Source: an uncultured Lachnospiraceae bacterium
Lineage (GTDB): Bacteria > Bacillota > Clostridia > Lachnospirales > Lachnospiraceae
Assembly: GCA_910577445.1 (NCBI GenBank)
Contig: CAJTMZ010000033.1
Coordinates: 1 to 35,232, forward strand
Length of the DNA stretch: 35,232 bases
Reading direction: 5' to 3'
Shown here: positions 14,565-22,896 of the stretch, piece by piece
How the letters are laid out: every line of letters starts with the position of its first letter
How positions within the stretch are numbered: the first letter of the stretch is position 1
Notes under the pieces: generated by a model
Databases searched by the model: none
The model's input: the letters and a program-made list of their open reading frames with translations, nothing else
What the model was told of the DNA's origin: nothing
Translations under genes and position numbers: made by a program

Positions 14565-15866
14565 TTAATCTTCGTCTAAAAAACTTCCCCGTACCACGGC
14601 GGAATCACCATACTTTTGCCGAATGGCGTCTAACGTTTTGTCAAGGGCAGCCAGTTTTTCCCGGGAGGGAAAAGCGGGGCTGTTTTTTGATTGGCGCGCA
14701 GGCGCTGACGGAATAAAAGCCGCCTGTGCGGCGGCGCCGGACGGAGCCGGAGGGTTCGCCGGAAGGATTCCGGTCTGGCCGAAATCAAAAAGGGAGAGCT
14801 GGGAAGGCTCCGATGGGTCTGCAAGCTTTGAGGAACGGACGCCGAGGAGGCGGATAGGGGAACCGTTCCACAACTCCCTGAACAACTGGCAGGACGCGTC
14901 GTAAATCACCCGGGAGATATCGGAGGGCGACGAAAGCGTCATCTGGTGGGAGGCGGTTTTAAAGCTGCTGTATTTGATTTCCACGCTAATCATGCCGGCA
15001 AGCTGCCCGGCTTTCCGAAGACGCCCCGCGACGCTGTCGGAGAGCGACAATAGATAGTGGAAGGCTTCTTTTTCTTCGGTCACGTCTCTGGGCAGAGTGA
15101 TGGAATTGCCGATTCCTTTTGCCTCGGCGGGAACGGAGACGACAGTGGAATCGTCGATTCCGTTGGCGTATTCCCAGAGAAGCAGACCGTGGCTTTTTAA
15201 GTGGGAGACAATGATTTCCCGGTCGGTTTTCGCCAGGTCCCCTATGGTTTTAATTTCCAGCTTCCGCAGCGCCTCGGTGCTGGATTTGCCACACATATAT
15301 AAGGAAGAAACTGGCATGGGCCACATTTTTTCACGGATTTCCCGGGTGTAAAGGGTATGCACCAGGTCGGGCTTTTTAAAATCAGAGGCCATTTTGGCAA
15401 GAACCTTTTTGTCGGAAATACCGATATTTACGGTAAAGCCGAAGCTGTCCCTGATTTTGTTTTTGATGGTCTGCGCGGCGTCGTCGGGGGAGGGGAAGCG
15501 GTTTTGTATGGAGGTAAAATCCAGAAAACACTCGTCCACGCTGAGTTGCTCGATATCCGGGCAGATTTCGGACAGAAAATGCATAAGTTCACGGCTTTTC
15601 TGATTATAAAGCTTATGGTCCGGGGATTCTATTACAAGGCCGGGACATTTCCTAAGCGCGTTTACAATGGGCTCTCCCGTTACAATGCCGTATTTTTTGG
15701 CGGGAATGGACTTGGCAAGCACCACGCCGTGGCGGCGTTCCATGTCGCCCCCCACAATAGCCGGGATTTTGCGCAAATCGGTATCGTCGCCGTTTTCAAG
15801 CCTTTTGAGGGAGCTCCAGCTCAGGTACGCGGAATTAACGTCGATATGAAAAATAATCTGCTCCAT
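14565..15866 (-). CDS. dinB: Y-family DNA polymerase IV-like protein
   Basis: This 433-residue translesion polymerase has the palm carboxylates Asp9 (HIDVNSAY), Asp111 and Glu112 (LSVDECFLDF), with Tyr14 at the likely steric-gate position. The helix-hairpin-helix thumb and little-finger regions follow (LEIKTIGDLAKT, ITLPRDVTEEKEAFHYL). A QLSLFDF motif after the little finger fits the beta-clamp binding consensus. It is followed by an Ala/Pro-rich linker and a final conserved helix (LDKTLDAIRQKYGDSAV), seen in many Firmicutes relatives. The start follows AAAGGAGA. No LexA-type box was recognised upstream, so SOS control is unproven. Confidence 0.92.
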   Translation of the reverse strand: MEQIIFHIDVNSAYLSWSSLKRLENGDDTDLRKIPAIVGGDMERRHGVVLAKSIPAKKYGIVTGEPIVNALRKCPGLVIESPDHKLYNQKSRELMHFLSEICPDIEQLSVDECFLDFTSIQNRFPSPDDAAQTIKNKIRDSFGFTVNIGISDKKVLAKMASDFKKPDLVHTLYTREIREKMWPMPVSSLYMCGKSSTEALRKLEIKTIGDLAKTDREIIVSHLKSHGLLLWEYANGIDDSTVVSVPAEAKGIGNSITLPRDVTEEKEAFHYLLSLSDSVAGRLRKAGQLAGMISVEIKYSSFKTASHQMTLSSPSDISRVIYDASCQLFRELWNGSPIRLLGVRSSKLADPSEPSQLSLFDFGQTGILPANPPAPSGAAAQAAFIPSAPARQSKNSPAFPSREKLAALDKTLDAIRQKYGDSAVVRGSFLDED

Positions 15867-15941
15867 GCAAAGTCTCCTTTCCCGGTTTTCATTATTTCTA
15901 TTTTATCATACTTTTTGGAAATTTTTTTGATTTAACACATC

Positions 15942-15970
15942 TTTACAAGTAAAATAATAACTGTTAGAAT
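15942..15970 (+). promoter_or_regulatory. Promoter for the M23 peptidase gene
   Basis: TTTACA (15942-15947), a 17-base spacer and TAGAAT (15965-15970); each hexamer is one base off consensus. Confidence 0.7.
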
Positions 15971-16021
15971 TAATCCGTTACAAAAATGTTACAAATTATG
16001 CATAATGGAGTCTGTCGTTTA

Positions 16022-17599
16022 ATGAAAAAATTAACCTGTTATTATAAAAGATTAAACATTACAAATATAAGGATTGCGGTACTGGCAATTATTGTCAGTA
16101 TATTTTTTCTCCCAACCTTTGTACCCTTTGAGAAATTGGGTAATAATATGTTTACGGTGATTTTGAACCGTCAGAACGTGGGAGTGGTTTCCTCGCCGGA
16201 GGATGCGGAGGAATATGTCCTTGAAGCCAGAAGAAGGATTGCCGCCGGAAGCGAAGAACTGGTGCTGGTTGAGAGCGACCTTCAAATTGAAGGGAGAGAG
16301 GTTTTATGGGGAAAGGTGGACGCCCCCGAAAAAATCATCGACGGTATGACGCAGGTACTGGCGGGCGATGTAAAGGAAACGCTGAAAAGGTCTTACGTTG
16401 TAAAAATCAACGAATATATGATTAATCTTGCCAGCCAGAGCGATGTGTACGCGCTTTTGCAGGCGGCTCTCGATAAGTATGACAGCGCGGACAGATATCA
16501 GGCGGAACTGTCCCTGGACCATTCGAGAGAATTATCCGCCCTTACCGCCGACGTCCGTACCACGGAGGAAGTGGTGGAGGAAACCCGGGAAGTCGTGAAT
16601 ATGGAAGCCGGAATCGCGGCGGAACTTGCCGCTGCATACGAGGCGTCAGAGCCGGAAGGGGAAATGGATTTTGAGGATTATGAACTGGGACTCATTTCCA
16701 TGGAATACGGGGACTCGATTGAGGTTGTGGAGGCTTATCTTGGAGAGGAGGAGCTGACAGGTCTTAACGAGGCTATCCGTGAAGTGACCCAGGACGAGGA
16801 AAAGAACGGCGTTTACGAGGTGGTTTCGGGAGACACCCTTTCGGAAATCGCAATCAAAACCAACATTCCCATGGACAGGCTGATTGAGATGAACGCTTCC
16901 CTTGAGGATGAAAATTCCATGATAAGGGCCGGGGAAGAGCTCATTATCACGGTGCCGGAGCCAAAGTTGGCTGTGCTTCGCCAGGAGGAAATGTACTACG
17001 AGGAAGATTACGAGGAAGAGGTCATATATGTAGATAACGACGACTGGTATACGAACCAGAAGAAAACCCTTCAGGAGCCCTCGGCAGGCCACCGCAAGGT
17101 GATTGCGGTAGTGACCTTTGAAAATGACAAGGAAATCGAAAAGGAGATTATCAAGGAGGAGGTAACCTACAAAGCGGTTCCCAAAATCGTGGAGCGGGGA
17201 ACCAAAATACCGCCTACCTATATCAAACCGATTTCCGGAGGACGGTTATCTTCCGGCTTCGGACGCAGAAACAGGCCCACAAAAGGGGCAAGCTCCTACC
17301 ACAAGGGAATTGACTGGGCGACGCCCACAGGCACGGCCGTCAATGCATCCTGCGGCGGTACGGTGGCGAGAGCCGGATGGGGAAGCGGCTACGGATACGT
17401 GGTTTACATTAATCATCCGGACGGAAGGCAGACAAGATACGGGCATTTGAGCAAGGTGCTGGTATCTCCGGGACAGACAGTTTCACAGGGACAAAAGATT
17501 GCGCTCAGCGGAAATACAGGTGTCAGCACGGGACCTCATCTGCACTTTGAGATTCTGATTAACGGCACACAGGTAAATCCCTTCGATTATCTGAACTGA
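16022..17599 (+). CDS. Membrane-anchored M23 peptidase with LysM and G5 domains
   Basis: This 525-residue protein has one N-terminal membrane helix (about 15-33) and an outside part: a long alpha/beta region, an acidic stretch, a LysM peptidoglycan-binding domain (about 264-313, YEVVSGDTLSEIA), a Glu/Tyr/Asp-rich linker (about 323-347), a G5 domain (about 360-398), and a C-terminal M23 (LytM) domain. Zinc ligands are intact: His427 and Asp431 in HKGIDW, and HLHF with His506 and His508. It should cut peptidoglycan cross-bridges or stems during growth. The start at 16022 has GGAG at 11 bases; ATGs further up are possible. murA follows, under its own promoter. Confidence 0.9.
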   Translation: MKKLTCYYKRLNITNIRIAVLAIIVSIFFLPTFVPFEKLGNNMFTVILNRQNVGVVSSPEDAEEYVLEARRRIAAGSEELVLVESDLQIEGREVLWGKVDAPEKIIDGMTQVLAGDVKETLKRSYVVKINEYMINLASQSDVYALLQAALDKYDSADRYQAELSLDHSRELSALTADVRTTEEVVEETREVVNMEAGIAAELAAAYEASEPEGEMDFEDYELGLISMEYGDSIEVVEAYLGEEELTGLNEAIREVTQDEEKNGVYEVVSGDTLSEIAIKTNIPMDRLIEMNASLEDENSMIRAGEELIITVPEPKLAVLRQEEMYYEEDYEEEVIYVDNDDWYTNQKKTLQEPSAGHRKVIAVVTFENDKEIEKEIIKEEVTYKAVPKIVERGTKIPPTYIKPISGGRLSSGFGRRNRPTKGASSYHKGIDWATPTGTAVNASCGGTVARAGWGSGYGYVVYINHPDGRQTRYGHLSKVLVSPGQTVSQGQKIALSGNTGVSTGPHLHFEILINGTQVNPFDYLN

Positions 17600-17608
17600 T
17601 GTTTGATA

Positions 17609-17636
17609 TTTACAAATGTTCATAATATGCTATAAT
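17609..17636 (+). promoter_or_regulatory. Promoter for murA
   Basis: TTTACA (17609-17614), a 16-base spacer and TATAAT (17631-17636) with an extended TGC. It lies in the 110-base gap after the peptidase gene, so murA can be expressed independently. Confidence 0.75.
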
Positions 17637-17709
17637 TATGGGAGTGTTCAAAAGAAAAAGAATATATTTTAATAATTTTGATAATTCGACTTTTATATAG
17701 AGGTATATG

Positions 17710-19002
17710 ATGGAACAGTATGCAATAAAGGGTGGTAATCCGCTGGTGGGCGAGGTTGAAATCGGTGGGGCCAAGAATGCGGCTCTCGGGATTTTGGCGG
17801 CATCCATTATGACGGACGAGACTGTTGTGATAGAAAATGTGCCGGATGTTCGTGATACTAACGTAATGATGAAGGCTATTGAAAGTATCGGAGGAATTGT
17901 TGAAAGTATTGACAGACATACGGTAAAGATTTCGGGAAGAACAATTGACGATGTAGTAATAGAGGATGGTTTTATCAAGAAAATACGCGCTTCCTACTAT
18001 CTTTTGGGAGCGCTTCTGGGAAAGTATAAGAGGGCTCAGGTGACGCTGCCGGGCGGCTGCAATATCGGCCTTAGGCCAATCGACCAGCATATTAAGGGCT
18101 TCCGCGCTTTAGGGGCGGACGTTCGGATTGAGCATGGCCTGATTATCGCGGAGGCGGAGAGGCTGCGGGGTAGCCATATCTATCTGGACGTGGTTACCGT
18201 AGGCGCGACCATTGATATTATGATGGCTGCAGTGATGGCGGAAGGCCAGACAATTATCGAAAACGCGGCGAAAGAGCCCCACGTGGTGGACGTGGCCAAT
18301 TTCCTGAACAGCATGGGCGCGGTGATTAAAGGCGCAGGAACCGATGTAATCAGAATCAAGGGAGTTCCGAAGCTTCACGGGACGGAGTATGTGATTATTC
18401 CCGACCAGATTGAGGCGGGGACTTTCATGTTTGCCGCAGCCGTGACGAAAGGGGACGTGACGGTTAAAAACGTAATTCCCAAGCATTTGGAATCCATCAG
18501 CGCCAAACTCATTGAGGTGGGATGCGAAGTCGAGGAGTCGGACGACGCCGTGCGCGTTGTGGCGGCCAAGCCCCTTACCCATACCCACGTAAAGACGCTG
18601 CCCTATCCGGGTTTCCCTACGGATATGCAGCCTCAGATTACGGTTGCCCTGGGACTTTCCAGAGGCACCAGCATTGTGACGGAAAGCATTTTTGAAAATC
18701 GCTTTAAATATGTGGATGAGCTTACCAGAATGGGCGCGAACATTAAAGTGGAAGGCAATACGGCGATTATCGACGGCGTGGGCAAGTATACCGGAGCGAG
18801 CATCAGTGCGCCCGATTTGCGCGCGGGAGCTGCCCTTGTGATTGCGGGGCTTGCGGCGGAAGGCACCACAACCGTTGACGATATCCAGTTTATTGAAAGA
18901 GGTTACGAGGATTTTCACATTAAACTCAAAAACCTTGGCGCGCAGATTGAAAAAATTGCTTCCGAGCGTGAGCAGAAGAAATTCCGCCTAAAGACGGGAT
19001 AA
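17710..19002 (+). CDS. murA: UDP-N-acetylglucosamine 1-carboxyvinyltransferase
   Basis: This 430-residue enzyme transfers enolpyruvate from PEP to UDP-GlcNAc, the first committed step of peptidoglycan synthesis in the cytoplasm. Lys22-Asn23 (GGAKNAAL) match the standard numbering, which supports the ATG at 17710 over the one at 17707; AGAGGT lies 5 bases before it. The active-site loop keeps Cys117 (LPGGCNIGLRPID), so fosfomycin sensitivity is predicted for this copy. Other conserved parts are EAGTFMFAAAVT, PYPGFPTDMQPQ and DLRAGAALVIAGL. Low-GC Gram-positives often have two MurA paralogues; only one is in this window. It follows a cell-wall peptidase gene. Confidence 0.97.
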   Translation: MEQYAIKGGNPLVGEVEIGGAKNAALGILAASIMTDETVVIENVPDVRDTNVMMKAIESIGGIVESIDRHTVKISGRTIDDVVIEDGFIKKIRASYYLLGALLGKYKRAQVTLPGGCNIGLRPIDQHIKGFRALGADVRIEHGLIIAEAERLRGSHIYLDVVTVGATIDIMMAAVMAEGQTIIENAAKEPHVVDVANFLNSMGAVIKGAGTDVIRIKGVPKLHGTEYVIIPDQIEAGTFMFAAAVTKGDVTVKNVIPKHLESISAKLIEVGCEVEESDDAVRVVAAKPLTHTHVKTLPYPGFPTDMQPQITVALGLSRGTSIVTESIFENRFKYVDELTRMGANIKVEGNTAIIDGVGKYTGASISAPDLRAGAALVIAGLAAEGTTTVDDIQFIERGYEDFHIKLKNLGAQIEKIASEREQKKFRLKTG

Positions 19003-19009
19003 AAACATG

Positions 19010-19043
19010 TTGACAAAACGGCAGTTATAGTGTAGTCTATATT
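19010..19043 (+). promoter_or_regulatory. Promoter upstream of the SAM riboswitch
   Basis: TTGACA (19010-19015) is a perfect -35 just past the murA stop. The -10 is less clear: TAGTCT at the ideal 17-base spacing (19033-19038), or TATATT at 19038-19043. Confidence 0.55.
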
Positions 19044-19073
19044 GCAGATGTGAAAATAAAATAAAGTGCAGAA

Positions 19074-19229
19074 TCTCTTATTCAGAGTGGTGGAGGTACA
19101 GAGGACCTGAGAAGCCACGGCAACCCCGGAAACGGAAGGTGCCTACCTGAGCGAGTAAGCAGCCGAAAGGCGAGTCGAACAATAAGAGGATTTGATTATC
19201 AGGTCCGCTTCTTGTGAGCGGATTTTTTT
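19074..19229 (+). promoter_or_regulatory. SAM-I (S-box) riboswitch with terminator, upstream of metK
   Basis: The aptamer core shows the S-box landmarks: CAGAGTGGTGGAGG, then GAAGCCACGGCAACC, GGAAGGTGCC and the closing stem CTCTTATT (19075-19082) with AATAAGAG (19181-19188). The expression platform is a terminator: TCCGCT (19204-19209)/AGCGGA (19217-19222) followed by seven T. TCAGGTCC (19199-19206) is exactly complementary to GGACCTGA (19113-19120) and could disrupt the terminator when SAM is low. High SAM should therefore stop transcription before metK. Confidence 0.92.
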
Positions 19230-19394
19230 ATGTTTGACGGAAGTATTATTGCGCCTAAGTCACATCTGTATACATTTTTAAATGCATAGATTTACGGAAC
19301 CAATAAACAGCCTCTGCCGGGCCGTGCGCAAATCAGTTTTCGGGCGCATGTTCCTTGCGAATGAAAGAGGCGGAAATGGAATGGAGGAAAAGCA
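19230..19394 (+). other. Leader between riboswitch terminator and metK
   Basis: This 165-base leader has no gene. GCCTCT (19310-19315) can pair with AGAGGC (19366-19371), and inside it GTGCGC (19324-19329) with GCGCAT (19344-19349), forming a long hairpin that ends about 15 bases before the GGAGG of metK. It could affect translation; this is inference. Confidence 0.35.
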
Positions 19395-20594
19395 ATGGAA
19401 AAACATTTATTTACTTCGGAATCGGTAACCGAAGGACATCCCGACAAAGTATGCGACGCTATCTCTGACGCGATACTGGACGCATGTATGGAAAAAGACC
19501 CTATGAGCCGCGTGGCCTGCGAGACAGCCACCTGTACGGGCTTCGTTCTGGTAACAGGCGAAATCACGACCAAGGCTTATGTGGACATTCAGAAAGTAGT
19601 GCGCGACACGGTTAAGGAAATCGGTTATACCAAGTCCGAATACGGCTTTGACGGCAATACCTGCGCGGTGCTGGTTGCCATCGACGAGCAGTCCGCCGAC
19701 ATTGCAATGGGCGTTGACAAGGCTCTTGAAGCAAAGCAGCAGGCTGGGGAAAAAGGCATGACAGACGATGAAATCGAGGCAATCGGCGCGGGCGACCAGG
19801 GTATGATGTTCGGATACGCCACCAACGAGACAGAGGAATATATGCCTTATTCTATTTCTCTTGCGCATAAGCTGGCTCTGCAGCTCACAAAGGTGCGTAA
19901 GGACGGCACCCTTTCCTACTTAAGACCCGACGGAAAGAGCCAGGTTTCCGTGGAATACGACGAGGCCGGAAAGCCCATCCGTTTAGAGGCAGTGGTTCTG
20001 TCCACACAGCATGACCCGGATGTGACACAGGAGCAGATTCACGAGGATATCAAAAAGTATGTCTTTGACCCGATTCTTCCGAAGGAGCTTCTGGATGACA
20101 ATACAAAATACTTCATCAATCCCACGGGACGTTTCGTAATCGGCGGACCTCACGGAGATGCAGGTCTTACGGGACGTAAAATTATCGTGGATACCTACGG
20201 CGGATATGCCCGTCACGGCGGCGGCGCTTTCTCCGGCAAGGACTGCACAAAGGTAGACAGAAGCGCGGCTTACGCTGCCCGTTACGTGGCAAAGAATATT
20301 GTAGGAGCCGGCCTTGCCGACAAGTGTGAAATCCAGTTGTCCTATGCAATCGGCGTGGCACAGCCCACTTCCATCATGGTTGACACCTTTGGAACAGGAA
20401 AGCTTTCCGATGAAAAGCTGGTGGAAATCATCAGAGAAAACTTTGATTTACGTCCGGCTGGCATTATCAAAATGCTGGATTTACGCCGCCCGATTTACAA
20501 GCAGACAGCCGCTTACGGACACTTTGGCCGCAACGATTTGGATTTGCCCTGGGAGAGACTGGACAAGGCGGATGCGCTGAAGAAATATTTATAA
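19395..20594 (+). CDS. metK: S-adenosylmethionine synthetase
   Basis: This 399-residue cytoplasmic enzyme makes SAM from methionine and ATP. The family motifs are all present: FTSESVTEGHPDKVCD, the GAGDQGMMFGYA loop, and GGGAFSGKDCTKVDRSAAY. The length is normal and there are no breaks. GGAGG lies before the ATG. Its transcript begins with a SAM-I riboswitch and ends with a strong terminator, so it is a single gene under product feedback. Confidence 0.98.
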   Translation: MEKHLFTSESVTEGHPDKVCDAISDAILDACMEKDPMSRVACETATCTGFVLVTGEITTKAYVDIQKVVRDTVKEIGYTKSEYGFDGNTCAVLVAIDEQSADIAMGVDKALEAKQQAGEKGMTDDEIEAIGAGDQGMMFGYATNETEEYMPYSISLAHKLALQLTKVRKDGTLSYLRPDGKSQVSVEYDEAGKPIRLEAVVLSTQHDPDVTQEQIHEDIKKYVFDPILPKELLDDNTKYFINPTGRFVIGGPHGDAGLTGRKIIVDTYGGYARHGGGAFSGKDCTKVDRSAAYAARYVAKNIVGAGLADKCEIQLSYAIGVAQPTSIMVDTFGTGKLSDEKLVEIIRENFDLRPAGIIKMLDLRRPIYKQTAAYGHFGRNDLDLPWERLDKADALKKYL

Positions 20595-20630
20595 GAAGAA
20601 CTGAAGGTACAGCAGACTATATATGATTAA

Positions 20631-20668
20631 AAAGCCCCCTTTCCGGGAGACGGAGAGGGGGCTTTTGT
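20631..20668 (+). terminator. Intrinsic terminator of metK
   Basis: AAAGCCCCCT (20631-20640) pairs with AGGGGGCTTT (20656-20665), with an inner TCCG/CGGA stem, then TTTTGTGT. Confidence 0.88.
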
Positions 20669-20815
20669 GTGCTTTAACGGGGGATATATAGAAGCGGCAA
20701 GATAGGGATATCGAAAGCTTCTGTGAAATTAGATAGTTCATCCTAACATAAGGCATACGTGATTTCAATAAAACAGCAGGCAAAGTTTGTTGACTATAAG
20801 TTTTTTAACCATAGA

Positions 20816-20845
20816 TTGACGCAGGCAGCCGGAAAAGGTTAGAAT
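20816..20845 (+). promoter_or_regulatory. Promoter for the AAA-like ATPase gene
   Basis: TTGACG (20816-20821), an 18-base spacer and TAGAAT (20840-20845). Another TTGACT (20790-20795) with a poorer -10 lies upstream. The rest of the 240-base gap after metK shows no gene. Confidence 0.6.
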
Positions 20846-20908
20846 ATAAATAGAGGGTTTTAAAAGGTGAGCCAAATATTGTATGGCGAAGAAAGCGCAT
20901 GGTGAAGT

Positions 20909-22516
20909 ATGGGGAAGATATTTAATGTAACAGGGGATTGTAAGCCGGATAAACATTATATGGTAGATATCAGCTTTCGTCTTAAACAAATTGAGAGATA
21001 TGTGGAAAGAGGTGAATATCTGGCGATTAACCGTGCCCGCCAGTATGGAAAAACGACGACGCTTCGGGCGCTGAAAGCGTATTTGAAAGATAAATACTAT
21101 ATAATCAGCATGGATTTTCAGACTCAGATGAGCCATGCAAAGTTCGTCAATGAAAATACGTTTTCTGTTGCGTTTGCGAAGGCTTTTATTCGTATTTTGG
21201 AGAAAATGGATACTACGTTTCCGGAGAAAATGCGGGAAGCGGTAAAAGAGCTGGAAAGAGCAGTCAGGGAAAGCAGACAGGAGCTTGAACTGGTGGAACT
21301 GTTTCAGTATCTGAGCGATATTTGCGGGGCGGCGGATAAGCCGCTGGTTCTTCTGATTGATGAGGTTGACAGTGCGTCAAATAATCAGGTGTTTCTTGAC
21401 TTTCTGGCACAACTGCGTGGTTATTATATTGACAGGGATAATACGCCTTCGTTCCAATCGGTAATTCTGGCTGGTGTATATGATATCAGAAATTTGAAAA
21501 GAAAATTTCGCCCGGAAGAAGACCATAAGATGAACAGTCCGTGGAACATTGCAGTGGAATTTAAGGAGGATATGAGCTTTTCCGAGAGGGAAATTGCCGG
21601 CATGCTTGAAGATTACGAAAAGGAACATATAACAGGAATGGATGTTAAACAAATATCCGAATTGATTTATGAATACACATCGGGATATCCTTTTCTGGTT
21701 TCAAGACTTTGTAAACTCATCGATGAAGAGGTTACAGGCAGTGAAGAGTTTCCCGAAGCTAAAAGGGCATGGACTTCTGCCGGTTTTCTGGAAGCAAACA
21801 GGATGCTCCTCGGAGAAAAGAATACGCTGTTTGAATCAATGGTAAACAGGTTATATGATTATGCGGAATTAAAGGAAATGATTTATTCCATTTTATTTGT
21901 TGGAAGAGAAATTACTTATAATGCGTTAAATCAGGCAATCAATATAGCACAGATGCTGGGATTCGTAAAGAATGAAAACGGCGTGGCCATAATTGCCAAC
22001 AGAATCTTTGAAACGGTTTTTTATAATTTTTTTCTCTCATCTGCGGAAAATCAGAATACGGATATATATAAAGCGGCAATTCAGGATAAAAATCAGTTTA
22101 TTTTTGCGGGCCGTTTAAATATGGATTTACTTTTAGAACGGTTTGCGGTACACTTTAACGATTTGTATGGGGATTTGCCGGATAAGTTTAAAGAAGAAGA
22201 CGGAAGACGGTATTTTTTGCTTTATCTTAAACCGATAATTAACGGCACAGGGAATTATTATGTGGAAGCCCGGACCCGCAATATGGAACGGACGGATGTA
22301 ATTGTGGATTATCGTGGGGAGCAAATGGTAATTGAGATGAAAATATGGCGGGGCAATGCATATAAAGAGCGGGGAGAAAGACAGCTTGCGGACTATCTGG
22401 AGCATTATCATTTGAAAAAAGGGTATATGCTAAGTTTCAATTTTAACAAGAAGAAGGAAATTGGGGTAAAACGCATTATTCTGGGCGATAAAGTTCTGAT
22501 AGAGGCTGTTGTCTGA
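20909..22516 (+). CDS. AAA-like ATPase with C-terminal PD-(D/E)XK nuclease-like domain
   Basis: This 535-residue protein has a P-loop of the AAA-like type (NRARQYGKTTT, Lys48), Walker B at about residue 150 (LVLLIDEVD), a helical middle with an ESP-like YTSGYPFLVSRLCKLIDE sensor region, and a C-terminal segment (about 462-482: TDVIVDY, then VIEMKIWRG) with the D-x(n)-E-x-K arrangement of PD-(D/E)XK nucleases. Families of this architecture are expanded in gut Clostridia and Bacteroidetes, often in many copies per genome. Function is unknown; nuclease action and a link to mobile elements or defence are possible. The ribosome binding site (GGTGA) is weak. It is flanked by terminators and stands alone. 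Confidence 0.82.
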   Translation: MGKIFNVTGDCKPDKHYMVDISFRLKQIERYVERGEYLAINRARQYGKTTTLRALKAYLKDKYYIISMDFQTQMSHAKFVNENTFSVAFAKAFIRILEKMDTTFPEKMREAVKELERAVRESRQELELVELFQYLSDICGAADKPLVLLIDEVDSASNNQVFLDFLAQLRGYYIDRDNTPSFQSVILAGVYDIRNLKRKFRPEEDHKMNSPWNIAVEFKEDMSFSEREIAGMLEDYEKEHITGMDVKQISELIYEYTSGYPFLVSRLCKLIDEEVTGSEEFPEAKRAWTSAGFLEANRMLLGEKNTLFESMVNRLYDYAELKEMIYSILFVGREITYNALNQAINIAQMLGFVKNENGVAIIANRIFETVFYNFFLSSAENQNTDIYKAAIQDKNQFIFAGRLNMDLLLERFAVHFNDLYGDLPDKFKEEDGRRYFLLYLKPIINGTGNYYVEARTRNMERTDVIVDYRGEQMVIEMKIWRGNAYKERGERQLADYLEHYHLKKGYMLSFNFNKKKEIGVKRIILGDKVLIEAVV

Positions 22517-22577
22517 ATGGAAGCATTTTAAAAGGCTGAGGTATTCAGCCGGATATGAAATATAGTTACCGCATTTT

Positions 22578-22616
22578 AAACACACTTAAAGGCAGCTTTA
22601 GGTGTGTTTTATTATT
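22578..22616 (+). terminator. Intrinsic terminator of the AAA-like gene
   Basis: AAACACACTTAAAG (22578-22591) pairs with CTTTAGGTGTGTTT (22596-22609): a 14-bp stem with one T-G pair and a four-base loop, followed by TATTATT. Confidence 0.85.
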
Positions 22617-22896
22617 GCTATAAAAGGAAAGAAAGTCAGGAAGCAGCTCTTGTAATAGATTTCGAGGGCGCAGGCTATAAATGTCTGATTGTTCCCCAGC
22701 GAAAGGCGGTTGCCCTTTTCCTTCTGAAACTGATAAAAAGGCCGTTATGGCATCTGGGAAGAGAACGACAAAAAAGTACAGCTTAAAATTCTCAGATATC
22801 TATAAAATGACCCGGTAAGGACTTAAATGCGTCCGTTGAGAACCGCACGGAAATCTGGGAAAATAATTGCAGAACAGAAAAAGGAGGCAGGTGGAA
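22617..22896 (+). other. Upstream region of the carbohydrate locus
   Basis: No convincing gene is seen. An open frame from a GTG at 22604 to 22786 begins inside the terminator stem and lacks a ribosome binding site. TATAAA/TAAAAT at 22801-22808 is a possible -10 without a clear -35, as expected for an activator-dependent promoter (possibly the AraC-type regulator of this locus). AGGAGG at about 22882 serves the first permease gene. Confidence 0.4.

Noticed and set aside
18109..18918. Long minus-strand open frame within murA
   Set aside because: It is the shadow of a well-conserved gene; composition is His/Arg-rich and there is no ribosome binding site.
22604..22786. Small open frame of 60 residues after the AAA-like gene
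   Set aside because: It starts with GTG inside the terminator stem, has no ribosome binding site and no recognisable sequence.
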